A stretch of DNA of 25,041 bases from Rubrobacteraceae bacterium (GTDB taxonomy: Bacteria; Actinomycetota; Rubrobacteria; Rubrobacterales; Rubrobacteraceae): contig JACCSM010000448.1 in assembly GCA_013698525.1 (NCBI GenBank), positions 1 to 25,041 on the forward strand. Reading direction: 5' to 3'. Position numbers and translations under genes: made by a program. Every line of letters starts with the position of its first letter. Within the stretch, counting starts at the first letter, position 1. Below the pieces are notes generated by a model. It did not search any database and was not told where the DNA came from. It saw only the letters and a program-made list of their open reading frames with translations. Of the stretch, positions 1 to 6,506 are shown one piece after another.

Positions 1-432
1 TGGCTCGGGGTGGGGCTTGTGTTGCGTGGTGTCTTCGAGCGTGACGAACCGGTCGACGACATTGCGGAGACCGGGGAAATTCTTCAGTGCCATCTCCACC
101 GAGAGGCGGCGTTTGGAGGTCACTACGGCCACCTTTATCCCGGCTGAGCGGAGGCGTGAGAGCGACTCCTCGACACCGGGGAACTCCCCGATCAGGGCGT
201 CGTGGTGTTCCTCGTGGTGGCTGCGGTAGGCCTCGAGTAGCAACTCGGCCTTCTCGGCGTCGATGATCTCCATCTGGCGCGGGAGGGGCTGTCCTACGTT
301 GGCGAGCAGAGTCTCGCGGGGTATGTGGTCGCGGCCAAGGACCGAGCTTGTGGCGTGGCGCATAGACTGGTGGATCATCTCCGTCGTATCGACGAGCGTC
401 CCGTCGAAGTCGAAGAGGGCCGCGGCCGGCAA
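1..432 (-). CDS. HAD-family phosphatase (PpaX/phosphoglycolate phosphatase-like), 3' end outside window
   Basis: Haloacid dehalogenase-superfamily hydrolase, expected to remove phosphate from a small phosphorylated metabolite or pyrophosphate in the cytosol. The first 144 residues are visible. Motif I (DFDGTLVDT) lies at about residues 8-16, motif II is the VTSK stretch near residue 107, and the motif III lysine is in HKPHPEP at the window edge. The segment between motifs I and II is the helical cap, as in the PpaX/Gph group. The start is a TTG at 432: the same frame has a stop two codons upstream (the surE stop), and motif I must lie near the N-terminus. There is no clear Shine-Dalgarno site, so translation is probably coupled to surE. 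The substrate cannot be read from the sequence. A sugar-phosphoglycerate phosphatase role next to gpgS is possible but unsupported. Confidence 0.85.
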   Translation of the reverse strand, partial: MPAAALFDFDGTLVDTTEMIHQSMRHATSSVLGRDHIPRETLLANVGQPLPRQMEIIDAEKAELLLEAYRSHHEEHHDALIGEFPGVEESLSRLRSAGIKVAVVTSKRRLSVEMALKNFPGLRNVVDRFVTLEDTTQHKPHPEP

Positions 433-435
433 GGC

Positions 436-1254
436 CTAGTCGGACCCGTTCTCGAGCAGGCCGCTAACGTCCCAGGCGCCGAGCTCCTCGAGACCCGCTG
501 TATCTGTCAGCTCGAGGTGGACGGGGGTGATGCTGATCTCATCGTTCTCGATGGCCGCGAAGTCGGTGCCTTCCTCTTCGTGGTGGCCGGGGGGGTTGTT
601 GTAGATGTCGTAGCCGACCTTCCCCCCCTCGTCCCTTACCTCGACCAGCTCGTCCTTGTAGAACCGGCGCCCGAGCCTGGTGACCCGCGCACCCCGCAGC
701 TTCTCGCGGGGCAGGTTCGGCGCGTTGACGTTGAGGATTCGTCCCGAAGGAAGGCCCTTGAGGGCGACCTTCACCAGGCGTGCCGTGAAATCCGCCGCCG
801 CCTCGAAGTGGAGCCCGCCGTCGAGGGGCATTGCCTCCTGGACCGTCTCGTGCCAGGGGCGGCTTATGCTAAGAGAGACAGCGATGCCGGGGACCCCGAT
901 GACTATTCCCTCCATCGCACCGGCGACCGTCCCAGAGTAGGTGATGTCGTCGCCGAGGTTCTCCCCGTGGTTTATCCCCGAGACGACGACGTCGGGCTCG
1001 AAGTCCATGAGCCCGAGCGCAACGAGCCGCACGCAATCGACCGGCGTACCCGAGCAGGCGTACCCGATCACCCCGTCTGCCATCTCGCGCTCCTCAACGT
1101 GGAGCGCGCGCCCGAAGGAGATGCTCCTGCCTACTCCCGAGCGGTTCTGGTCAGGGGCCACGGTGATGACGTCCCCGACCTTCTCCAGCGCACGCCGGGC
1201 CGCCAGAAGCCCCGGAGCCTCGATCCCGTCATCGTTGGTCAATACTATGCGCAT
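436..1254 (-). CDS. surE: 5'/3'-nucleotidase SurE
   Basis: Metal-dependent survival protein SurE, which dephosphorylates nucleoside 5'- and 3'-monophosphates (and short polyphosphates in some species). The protein has 272 residues, normal for the family. The N-terminal MRIVLTNDDGIEAPG carries the paired metal-binding aspartates (residues 8-9). The second metal-site region, SGINHGENLGDDITYSGTVAGA, is also present. I start it at the ATG at 1254, which has GGAGAG about 10 bases upstream and gives the conserved first residues. A longer in-frame extension to 1347 would add 31 residues without family similarity. Its stop is followed in the same frame, after one sense codon, by the TTG start of the HAD gene, so the two form a tight operon. 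It is divergent from gpgS. Confidence 0.95.
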   Translation of the reverse strand: MRIVLTNDDGIEAPGLLAARRALEKVGDVITVAPDQNRSGVGRSISFGRALHVEEREMADGVIGYACSGTPVDCVRLVALGLMDFEPDVVVSGINHGENLGDDITYSGTVAGAMEGIVIGVPGIAVSLSISRPWHETVQEAMPLDGGLHFEAAADFTARLVKVALKGLPSGRILNVNAPNLPREKLRGARVTRLGRRFYKDELVEVRDEGGKVGYDIYNNPPGHHEEEGTDFAAIENDEISITPVHLELTDTAGLEELGAWDVSGLLENGSD

Positions 1255-1404
1255 AGGTTCCAAGCTCTCCGTTAGTCCGGAGGTCGTTGCTTTCCAAAAG
1301 GGTCCTGATTCTATCACCCTGGTCCCGATGCCCCCGACACAGCACACAGGAACCGGCGGTATCCGGTATAGAAATGGGCTATCTGTAACATTAAGAAAAA
1401 AGAA

Positions 1405-1433
1405 TGGACAAGAGCGGTCATATACGATAGCTT
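1405..1433 (+). promoter_or_regulatory. candidate promoter of the gpgS-nitrile hydratase run
   Basis: TGGACA (1405-1410), a 17-base spacer and TAGCTT (1428-1433) resemble a housekeeping promoter with an actinobacterial TAnnnT -10. The A-rich stretch at 1386-1403 just upstream could act as an UP element. It would give a leader of about 37 bases before the gpgS start. A five-base dyad ACCGG/CCGGT lies at about 1352-1367. No other element is obvious in the 222-base divergent gap. Confidence 0.35.
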
Positions 1434-1476
1434 ACCGTGACTGTGATGGAGAGACCTACCTAAGGAGTGTGATGTT

Positions 1477-2463
1477 GTGGACGCCGTAGAGTGGTTTAGG
1501 CATCGCTCCTATAACTACAGGCAGTTCTCGGACCTCGCTGCCCTGGGCTCGCGCAAGCGCGATCTCGGCCTGACGGTCAGTGCAGTTCTACCCTGCCGCA
1601 ACGTCGCCGACACCGTGGGCGGGATCGTCGACGAGATCCACGCCGTCAACCGCCAGACCGAGCATAATCCGCTGGTCGACCAGATCCTCGCCGTCGACGC
1701 GGACTCGCCGGACGGTACCGCGGAGGTGGCTGCCTCGAGGGGCGCTGAGGTCTACTCGGAGAATGAGCTCATGAGCAACCACGGCGGCACGCACGGCAAG
1801 GGCGACGCCATGTGGCGCGCGCTCTCCGTAGCCCGCGGCGACCTCGTCATGTACATGGACGCTGACACCAAAGACTTCATGCCCCAGCTCGTCTACGGCA
1901 TTCTGGGCCCGATCCTCGAGGTGCCCGAGATCCGCTTTGTCAAGGCCGCCTACAGGCGTCCTTTCAAGAGCCACGAGACCGTGGAGCAGGACGGTGGCGG
2001 GAGGGTAACTGAGCTCTCGAGCAAACCTCTATTCAACCTCTTCTACCCCGAGCTCACGGGCTTCGTGCAACCCCTCGCTGGGGAGTTCGTCGCCGACAGG
2101 GAACTCTTATCCTCCATCTCGTTCCTGACCGGCTACGCGGTCGAGACCGGGATCATGATAGACGTCCTCAAGGCGATCGGGCTCGATGGGATGGCGCAGG
2201 TCGACCTCGGTACCCGCCAGAACAGGCACCAGCCCCTGCGCGACCTCTCCCGCATGGCCTACTCTGTTCTGCGCGCGGTCGCCAGGCGCATGCGCCAGGA
2301 GGGGCGCCTGAACCAGGTGCGCGACCCCGGCATGCCCGACTCCCTTTTCCAGCTCTCGAACTACCTGCACGCGGTCGCCACCCCGGATGGCCTCGAGCTC
2401 CAGGAGTACGTCGAAGAGCTCGTCGAGCGGCCCCCGATCAAGGAAGTCTTGAGGGTCGTATAG
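1477..2463 (+). CDS. gpgS: glucosyl-3-phosphoglycerate synthase (GT81 family; may also use GDP-mannose)
   Basis: Glycosyltransferase that joins a sugar nucleotide to 3-phosphoglycerate, the first step of glucosylglycerate (or mannosylglycerate) synthesis. These are compatible solutes or, in mycobacteria, precursors of methylglucose lipopolysaccharide. The 328-residue protein has a GT-A fold. SAVLPCRN starts the nucleotide-binding strand (about residues 35-41), VDADSPDG lies at 73-80, and the metal-binding MDAD motif at 127-130. GGTHGKGDAMWRAL matches the acceptor/sugar loop of GpgS. The GTG start at 1477 is preceded by AAGGAGTG. From the family, some Rubrobacter GT81 enzymes accept both GDP-mannose and GDP- or UDP-glucose, so the donor is uncertain. 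No matching sugar-phosphoglycerate phosphatase is identifiable in the window. The nitrile hydratase-like genes begin 10 bases after its stop. Confidence 0.9.
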   Translation: MDAVEWFRHRSYNYRQFSDLAALGSRKRDLGLTVSAVLPCRNVADTVGGIVDEIHAVNRQTEHNPLVDQILAVDADSPDGTAEVAASRGAEVYSENELMSNHGGTHGKGDAMWRALSVARGDLVMYMDADTKDFMPQLVYGILGPILEVPEIRFVKAAYRRPFKSHETVEQDGGGRVTELSSKPLFNLFYPELTGFVQPLAGEFVADRELLSSISFLTGYAVETGIMIDVLKAIGLDGMAQVDLGTRQNRHQPLRDLSRMAYSVLRAVARRMRQEGRLNQVRDPGMPDSLFQLSNYLHAVATPDGLELQEYVEELVERPPIKEVLRVV

Positions 2464-2473
2464 GAGCAGTACC

Positions 2474-2773
2474 TTGGGTGGGGTCCACGATATGGGCGGG
2501 TCGCCCGGAGGCCCCATAGACAGGGGCCAGCACGAGGTCGAGGATTGGGAGCGTCTCGCCGACGCTATCAACGCAGCGCTCGGCGGGAAGGGCCTCCAGA
2601 CCACGGACCAGCACCGCAGGGCCATAGAGAGCCTCGAAGAGTACCGAGATCTCTCCTACTACGAACGTTGGGTAGCGGCGACCGAGAAATTGCTCGTCGA
2701 GAAGGGCGTCCTCACCAGCGACGAGATAGACGAAAGGGCGGCCTCTATCCGACGCCACTGGGGCGAGCCGTGA
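2474..2773 (+). CDS. nitrile hydratase beta-subunit N-terminal half (thiocyanate hydrolase beta-like)
   Basis: Small 99-residue protein corresponding to the N-terminal half of a nitrile hydratase beta subunit. The start MGGVHDMGG matches the signature opening of beta subunits. The helical block ending in SYYERWVAATEKLLVEKGVLTSDEI is the core conserved segment. An arginine in HRRAIE sits where beta-subunit arginine contacts the oxidised cysteine claw of the alpha subunit. The protein ends where the SH3-like half would begin, as in thiocyanate hydrolase, whose beta and alpha subunits are the two halves. The TTG at 2474 is chosen because it yields the conserved opening and has AGGAG seven bases upstream, overlapping the gpgS stop. 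Its stop overlaps the GTG of the next gene. An alternative role is metallochaperone, since nitrile hydratase activators resemble this domain. Confidence 0.85.
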   Translation: MGGVHDMGGSPGGPIDRGQHEVEDWERLADAINAALGGKGLQTTDQHRRAIESLEEYRDLSYYERWVAATEKLLVEKGVLTSDEIDERAASIRRHWGEP

Positions 2774-3063
2774 CGTTCGAACCAGGCGACAACGTTCGCG
2801 TCCTGCCCTCAGAGAAGCCTGGCCACGTACGTACCCCCGGATACCTCAAAGGCAAGGCAGGATGGATCGAGTCTTTGGTCGGCGAGTTCCCGAACCCGGA
2901 AGAGCTCGCCTATGGCTTCTCGGGCAAGCCGGAACGGCCCCTGTACAGGGTGGGCTTCAGGCAAGCCGACCTCTGGGACGACTACGAAGGCCCCGCCGAA
3001 GACTGCCTGTACGCCGACGTCTACGAGCATTGGCTAGAGCCTGGCGAAGGAGCACCCACGTGA
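2770..3063 (+). CDS. nitrile hydratase beta-subunit C-terminal half, SH3-like (thiocyanate hydrolase alpha-like)
   Basis: A 97-residue SH3-like barrel protein equal to the C-terminal half of nitrile hydratase beta. It opens with FEPGDNVRVL, then PGHVRTPGYLKGKAGWIESL, which aligns with the family motif HTRxPxYxRGKxG, with the second arginine replaced by lysine. The closing PLYRVGFRQADLWDDY and DCLYADVYEHWLEP are the usual strands near the end of beta subunits. The GTG start at 2770 overlaps the preceding TGA (GTGA), and its own TGA overlaps the next GTG in the same way, so the three genes are translationally coupled. With the previous gene it rebuilds a complete beta subunit from two polypeptides. 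It would pair with the catalytic alpha-like subunit in the cytosol. Confidence 0.87.
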   Translation: MTFEPGDNVRVLPSEKPGHVRTPGYLKGKAGWIESLVGEFPNPEELAYGFSGKPERPLYRVGFRQADLWDDYEGPAEDCLYADVYEHWLEPGEGAPT

Positions 3064-3665
3064 GCGGCCATCATCAGCACGAGAGAGCGGGAAGGACCAC
3101 GAGCCCTTACGCCGCGCGCATCAGGGCCATAGAGGCGCTGCTCCTCGAGAAAGGTGTTCTCACGGAGCCGGAGGTGCAGGATAGCATCTCCTACATGGAA
3201 GCCCGCTCCCCGGCCAACGGCGCGAAGCTAGTGGCCCGCGCCTGGATGGATGGGAGATTCGAGGAGTTGCTGCTCTCCGACGCCAAGGCCGCGGCTTTGC
3301 AGCTTGGCATGGAACCCGAGCACCCCGCCGAGTTCATCGTCGTGAAGAACACGCCCGGGGTGCACAACCTGATCGTCTGCACCCTGTGCTCCTGCTACCC
3401 GCGGGCCATCCTCGGCCGCCCACCAGACTGGTACAAGAGCTTCGAGTACCGCTCGCGCGCCGTCAGAGAACCGCGCGCCGTGATGCGCGAGTTCGGCTTC
3501 GAACCCCCCGAAGACGTCGAGGTCATCGTACACGACAGTACCGCAGACGTTCGCTACATGGTCCTCCCCCTGCGCCCGCTTGGTACAGAAGACATGAGAG
3601 AGGACGAGCTTGTGGAGCTCGTTACGCGGGACTCCCTCGTCGGAGTCAACGTGCCGCGTTCATAG
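3060..3665 (+). CDS. cobalt-type nitrile hydratase alpha / thiocyanate hydrolase gamma-like catalytic subunit
   Basis: Metal-bearing catalytic subunit of the nitrile hydratase family (201 residues, near the usual 200-ish). The claw is V-C107-T-L-C110-S-C112-Y-P. CTLCSC is the cobalt-type signature, whereas iron enzymes carry CSLCSC, and two of these cysteines are normally oxidised after translation. WYKSFEYRSRAVREPRAVMREFG is the conserved segment that follows. The reaction is hydration of a nitrile to an amide, or of thiocyanate to carbonyl sulfide and ammonia. The split beta chain and the gene order (beta N-half, C-half, catalytic subunit) favour the thiocyanate hydrolase arrangement, but substrate cannot be assigned. 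The GTG at 3060 overlaps the upstream TGA. No cobalt chaperone, transporter, amidase or nitrilase lies next to it. Confidence 0.9.
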   Translation: MSGHHQHERAGRTTSPYAARIRAIEALLLEKGVLTEPEVQDSISYMEARSPANGAKLVARAWMDGRFEELLLSDAKAAALQLGMEPEHPAEFIVVKNTPGVHNLIVCTLCSCYPRAILGRPPDWYKSFEYRSRAVREPRAVMREFGFEPPEDVEVIVHDSTADVRYMVLPLRPLGTEDMREDELVELVTRDSLVGVNVPRS

Positions 3666-3670
3666 CATTT

Positions 3671-3795
3671 CAGCATTTCAGCACGCTCCGGCTGACGCCT
3701 CCGCTTGTCAGCATTTCAGCTTGTCAGCACTTCGGCTTTCACGTGCGCAAGTCCTGGCTGACTTGCTGACAAGCCGCCGTAGGCGGCGTGCTGAC
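3671..3795. repeat. repeat-rich convergent intergenic region with stem-loop, probable bidirectional terminator
   Basis: Between two convergent genes the motif TCAGCA recurs (3673-3684, 3708-3713, 3724-3729 and nearby), with reverse complements at 3757-3770 and 3790-3798. CTTGTCAGCA occurs twice (3704-3713 and 3720-3729), and its exact reverse complement is at 3764-3773, so a long-range stem can form. Just after it, GCCGCC-GTA-GGCGGC (3773-3787) is a perfect short hairpin. There is no clean T-tract. Termination in both directions is the likely role, and the short repeats may belong to a genome-wide family. Confidence 0.55.
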
Positions 3796-3809
3796 TGCTG
3801 AGGTGCTAT

Positions 3810-5852
3810 TTAGCTGGCTGCTTTTTCTTCCTCCCTCTCGTTGGCGGCGAGAACTTTTTCTACAAGGTTTGGAGGTACTTCCTCGTAATGGCCCGATTCG
3901 ACGTGGAAGTTGGCGCGTCCGCCGGTTATGGAGCGGAGGTCGCGGGCGTAGGTGAGCATTTCGATCTGGGGCACCTCGGCCTGAATGATCTGACGCCCGC
4001 CGCGCTGCTCGACGCCCATCGGCCTCCCGCGGCGGCTGGAGAGGTCGCCCATGATGTCGCCGACCAGCTCCGAAGGTGTTAGCACCTCGACCTTCACGTA
4101 AGGCTCGAGCAACACGGGATTGGCTTTCTCGACGGCGTTCTTGAAGGCCATGGATCCAGCGACCTTGAACGCATTCTCGGAGGAGTCGACAGTATGAAAA
4201 GCACCGTCGTGGAGGCGCACCTTGACGTCCACCACGGGGTAGCCGGCGATGTTCCCCCCGGCCATCGCCTCGACGATCCCCTTCTCCACCGCGGGGATGA
4301 ACTGGCGCGGGATGGCGCCACCGACGATGCCGTTCTCGAACTCGAAGCCCGAGCCCCGGGGTAGCGGAGAGAGCTCTATCCTCGCGTCCCCGAACTGGCC
4401 CCTGCCGCCGGTCTGCTTTTTGTAGCGGCCCTGGGCCTGGGCCGAGCCTGTGATCGTCTCCATAAAGGGTACCTTAGGCGGCCTGGCCTCGACCTCGACC
4501 CCGTAGCGGTGCTCAATGCGCTCCAGCGCGAGCTCGACGTGCATCTGGGCAAGCCCGGCCAGGATGTCCTCGCCCGTCGCCTCGGTGCGCTCCAGCTTGA
4601 GCGAGGGGTCCTCATCGACCATGCGCCTTATCGCGTCGAAGACCTTCTCTTCTTCGCCGCGCGCCTTGGCGCCGACAGCGAACGCCGACGTAGGCTCGGG
4701 AAGTTCGACCGGCTCGAAGGTCATCGGCCTCTCGGGCTTGCAAAGGGTGTCGAAGGTCGCCGTGTCGCGGAGCTTGGCGACGGCGATGATATCCCCGGCG
4801 ACGGCCTCGTCGACGGGGTCGCGCTCCTTGCCGACGAGGTGCGAGATCCCTCCCAGCCGCTCAGAAGAACCGGTGCGCGGGTTGGTGAGCGCCTCGTCCG
4901 AGCGGCAACGACCGCTTACGACCCGCATCACGCTGAGGCGTCCGGCGTAAGGGTCAACGTAGGTCTTGAAGACGTAGGCCGCGAAGGGTCCGTCTGGATC
5001 GCAGGGGACTTCGTCTCCGTCCTCGGAGATCCAGCGCGTGCGATCCACCGGGCTCGGGGCGCTGCCCGCGATCACATCAAGCAGCCGGTCCATCCCGATC
5101 CCGCGCTCCGCGCTCGCCGCGAGCACCGGGATGATGAGCCCCTCGGCGATGCCCTTCTTTATCCCGTCGAAGGCTTCTTCCGTGGAGATCTCCTCGCCTT
5201 CGAGGTACTTCTCCAGCAAGGTGTCGTCGCTCTCTGCGATGGCCTCGAAGAGCTGGGTCTTGGCAATGTCAACCTCGTCTTCCATTCCTTCAGGGATGTT
5301 CTTGCTCTGGCCGCCGTCAACGAAAGCTATGCCAGAGAGAAGGCCGTACACGCCCCTGAGATCATCCTCCCTACCTATGGGCAGATTGAGCGGCACGACG
5401 GCCTGCCCGAAACGCTCACGAAGCTGTTCCAGCACATCCCCGAAATCCGTACGCTCACGGTCGAGGTGGTTGACGACTATGAAGTGCGGGATGTCCTCCT
5501 TCTCGCCCCTGCGCCAGACGCGCTCGGTGACCACCTGGATCGGGTCCTGCGCGTGTACGACGAGAACCGCGCAGTCGGTAACCCTCTGGGCCACGAAGGC
5601 ATCAGCGACGAACCCACCGTCGCCAGGGGTGTCGAGGAGGTTGATCTCCCGCCCCTTCCATTCCAGATGGGCAACGCTCATCCCGAGCGTCATGCCGCGT
5701 TCGGCCTCCTCCTCAGCGTAGTCCAGCACGCCGTTTGCGGAAGCTCCCCTCCCAGAAGCAAGCCCCAGCATCGCCTCCCCGATGGAGGTCTTTCCGCTCC
5801 CCCGATGCCCGATCAAGCATACATTGCGAATCAACTCCGGCTCCGTCGCCAC
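3810..5852 (-). CDS. elongation factor G-like translational GTPase (EF-G2 type)
   Basis: Ribosomal translocase-family GTPase of 680 residues with all EF-G domains. The P-loop GHRGSGKT is at residues 15-22 and the switch I remnant RGMTLG at 53-57. Switch II is DTPGD at 74-78, and the G4 box is NHLD at 128-131. Domain IV carries the GRGQFGDARIEL segment and the C-terminus ends with the usual SITGGRANFHVESGHYEEVP. Canonical EF-G has DTPGH; here the catalytic histidine is aspartate, and the loop then reads GGF rather than VDF. This matches the EF-G-like paralogues (for example mycobacterial EF-G2) rather than the essential FusA, which normally sits with rpsL, rpsG and tuf. The GTG start has AGGAGG just upstream. 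It probably works on the ribosome in a regulatory or stress role, which is unproven. Confidence 0.88.
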   Translation of the reverse strand: MATEPELIRNVCLIGHRGSGKTSIGEAMLGLASGRGASANGVLDYAEEEAERGMTLGMSVAHLEWKGREINLLDTPGDGGFVADAFVAQRVTDCAVLVVHAQDPIQVVTERVWRRGEKEDIPHFIVVNHLDRERTDFGDVLEQLRERFGQAVVPLNLPIGREDDLRGVYGLLSGIAFVDGGQSKNIPEGMEDEVDIAKTQLFEAIAESDDTLLEKYLEGEEISTEEAFDGIKKGIAEGLIIPVLAASAERGIGMDRLLDVIAGSAPSPVDRTRWISEDGDEVPCDPDGPFAAYVFKTYVDPYAGRLSVMRVVSGRCRSDEALTNPRTGSSERLGGISHLVGKERDPVDEAVAGDIIAVAKLRDTATFDTLCKPERPMTFEPVELPEPTSAFAVGAKARGEEEKVFDAIRRMVDEDPSLKLERTEATGEDILAGLAQMHVELALERIEHRYGVEVEARPPKVPFMETITGSAQAQGRYKKQTGGRGQFGDARIELSPLPRGSGFEFENGIVGGAIPRQFIPAVEKGIVEAMAGGNIAGYPVVDVKVRLHDGAFHTVDSSENAFKVAGSMAFKNAVEKANPVLLEPYVKVEVLTPSELVGDIMGDLSSRRGRPMGVEQRGGRQIIQAEVPQIEMLTYARDLRSITGGRANFHVESGHYEEVPPNLVEKVLAANEREEEKAAS

Positions 5853-5882
5853 GAGTCCTCCTTTCCGCTCTCAACCCCCAAT

Positions 5883-5903
5883 CCCCGCGTCCCTCAGGCG
5901 GGG
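5883..5903 (-). promoter_or_regulatory. GC-rich stem-loop in the EF-G-like gene leader
   Basis: CCCCGC (5883-5888) and GCGGGG (5898-5903) are perfect inverted arms around nine bases, about 30 bases upstream of the EF-G-like start and inside the probable leader. It could modulate translation or mark an upstream boundary. The divergent gap of 159 bases also holds TATGCT at 5967-5972, a possible -10 for the plus-strand gene at 6012. No convincing -35 was found for either direction. Confidence 0.25.
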
Positions 5904-6011
5904 CGTCTAGCTTAACGCACAGATGAGCTTCGCGCATGATTTTCAGCAGCGGAGATCACGAACAGGTATGCTAAAGGGGTTCTTGGAAAAGACCGAGAGG
6001 AGGATACGCAG

Positions 6012-6428
6012 GTGGGGAGCAAAAGGACCAGAAGCCAGGAGCATCCGCTCCAGAGCGACAAGGGAACGACGATCATCCAGGATGCTGCGGTAAGGACCAT
6101 CGTGGGTGTGGCGGCCAACGAGGTAGACGGGGCCACCACGAGTACAGGTGGCACGCGGCTGCCGGGCGACACCTCCCGAACGGTTGGCGAGTTCCTCGGC
6201 GGCCTCGGTAGCGGCGGCAGCGCCCAGAGCCGCGGGGCCTCGGTAGAGGTCGGCGAGCAGGAGACGGCCATAGACCTGACGATGGTCGTGGAGTACGGTC
6301 GTCCCGTGGCCCAGACCACGCAGGCCGTGCGGGATAACGTCATCCGCCGCGTCGAGAGCCTCTCCGGCCTCACGGTCACCGAGGTCAACGTGAACGTGGT
6401 GGACGTCATCTTCCCTGACCAGGGTTAG
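6012..6428 (+). CDS. Asp23/Gls24 family envelope stress response protein
   Basis: Small 138-residue protein of the Asp23/Gls24 (DUF322) family. These proteins sit at or near the membrane in Gram-positive bacteria and are linked to alkaline and envelope stress; the molecular activity is not known. The core is visible: a first strand-helix segment (GTTIIQDAAVRTIVGVAANEVDG), a variable Gly/Ser-rich loop, then ETAIDLTMVVEYGRPVAQTTQAVRDNVIRRVESLSGLTVTEVNVNVVDV, which is the family signature. The GTG start at 6012 has GAGAGGAGG about nine bases upstream. It stands alone on the plus strand and ends in a strong intrinsic terminator. No membrane segment is visible, so membrane attachment would need a partner. 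Confidence 0.88.
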   Translation: MGSKRTRSQEHPLQSDKGTTIIQDAAVRTIVGVAANEVDGATTSTGGTRLPGDTSRTVGEFLGGLGSGGSAQSRGASVEVGEQETAIDLTMVVEYGRPVAQTTQAVRDNVIRRVESLSGLTVTEVNVNVVDVIFPDQG

Positions 6429-6451
6429 AACTAACCGATCTCAAGCAAACC

Positions 6452-6487
6452 GACGCTCCCGGCTCTCGCCGGGGGCGTCAGTCTTTT
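6452..6487 (+). terminator. intrinsic terminator after the Asp23/Gls24 gene
   Basis: Arms 6452-6463 and 6468-6479 form a 12-base-pair stem (one G-T wobble) with a TCTC loop, followed by AGTCTTTT. On the minus strand the same stem is followed by GGTTTGCTT, so it may also serve the convergent pdh operon. Confidence 0.85.
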
Positions 6488-6506
6488 CGATGGTAAATCC
6501 CGCCGG

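Noticed and set aside
325..1275. Plus-strand open frame opposite surE
   Set aside because: Antisense shadow of a clearly coding SurE gene; no ribosome site and no recognisable protein.
1255..1347. N-terminal extension of SurE by 31 residues
   Set aside because: SurE proteins start at MRIVLTNDDG, and a ribosome site precedes the internal ATG. The extension resembles nothing.
3060..3665. Nitrile hydratase-like leader peptide (NHLP) of a ribosomal peptide pathway
   Set aside because: The protein is a full-length catalytic subunit with the metal claw. There is no double-glycine leader and no modification enzyme or peptidase transporter nearby.
3671..3798. CRISPR array
   Set aside because: The repeated units are 6-10 bases, irregularly spaced and in both orientations, with no spacers of equal length.
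4509..5915. Long plus-strand open frame (468 codons) opposite the EF-G-like gene
   Set aside because: It is an antisense shadow caused by high GC codon use. Its translation has no family features, whereas the minus strand gives complete EF-G motifs.
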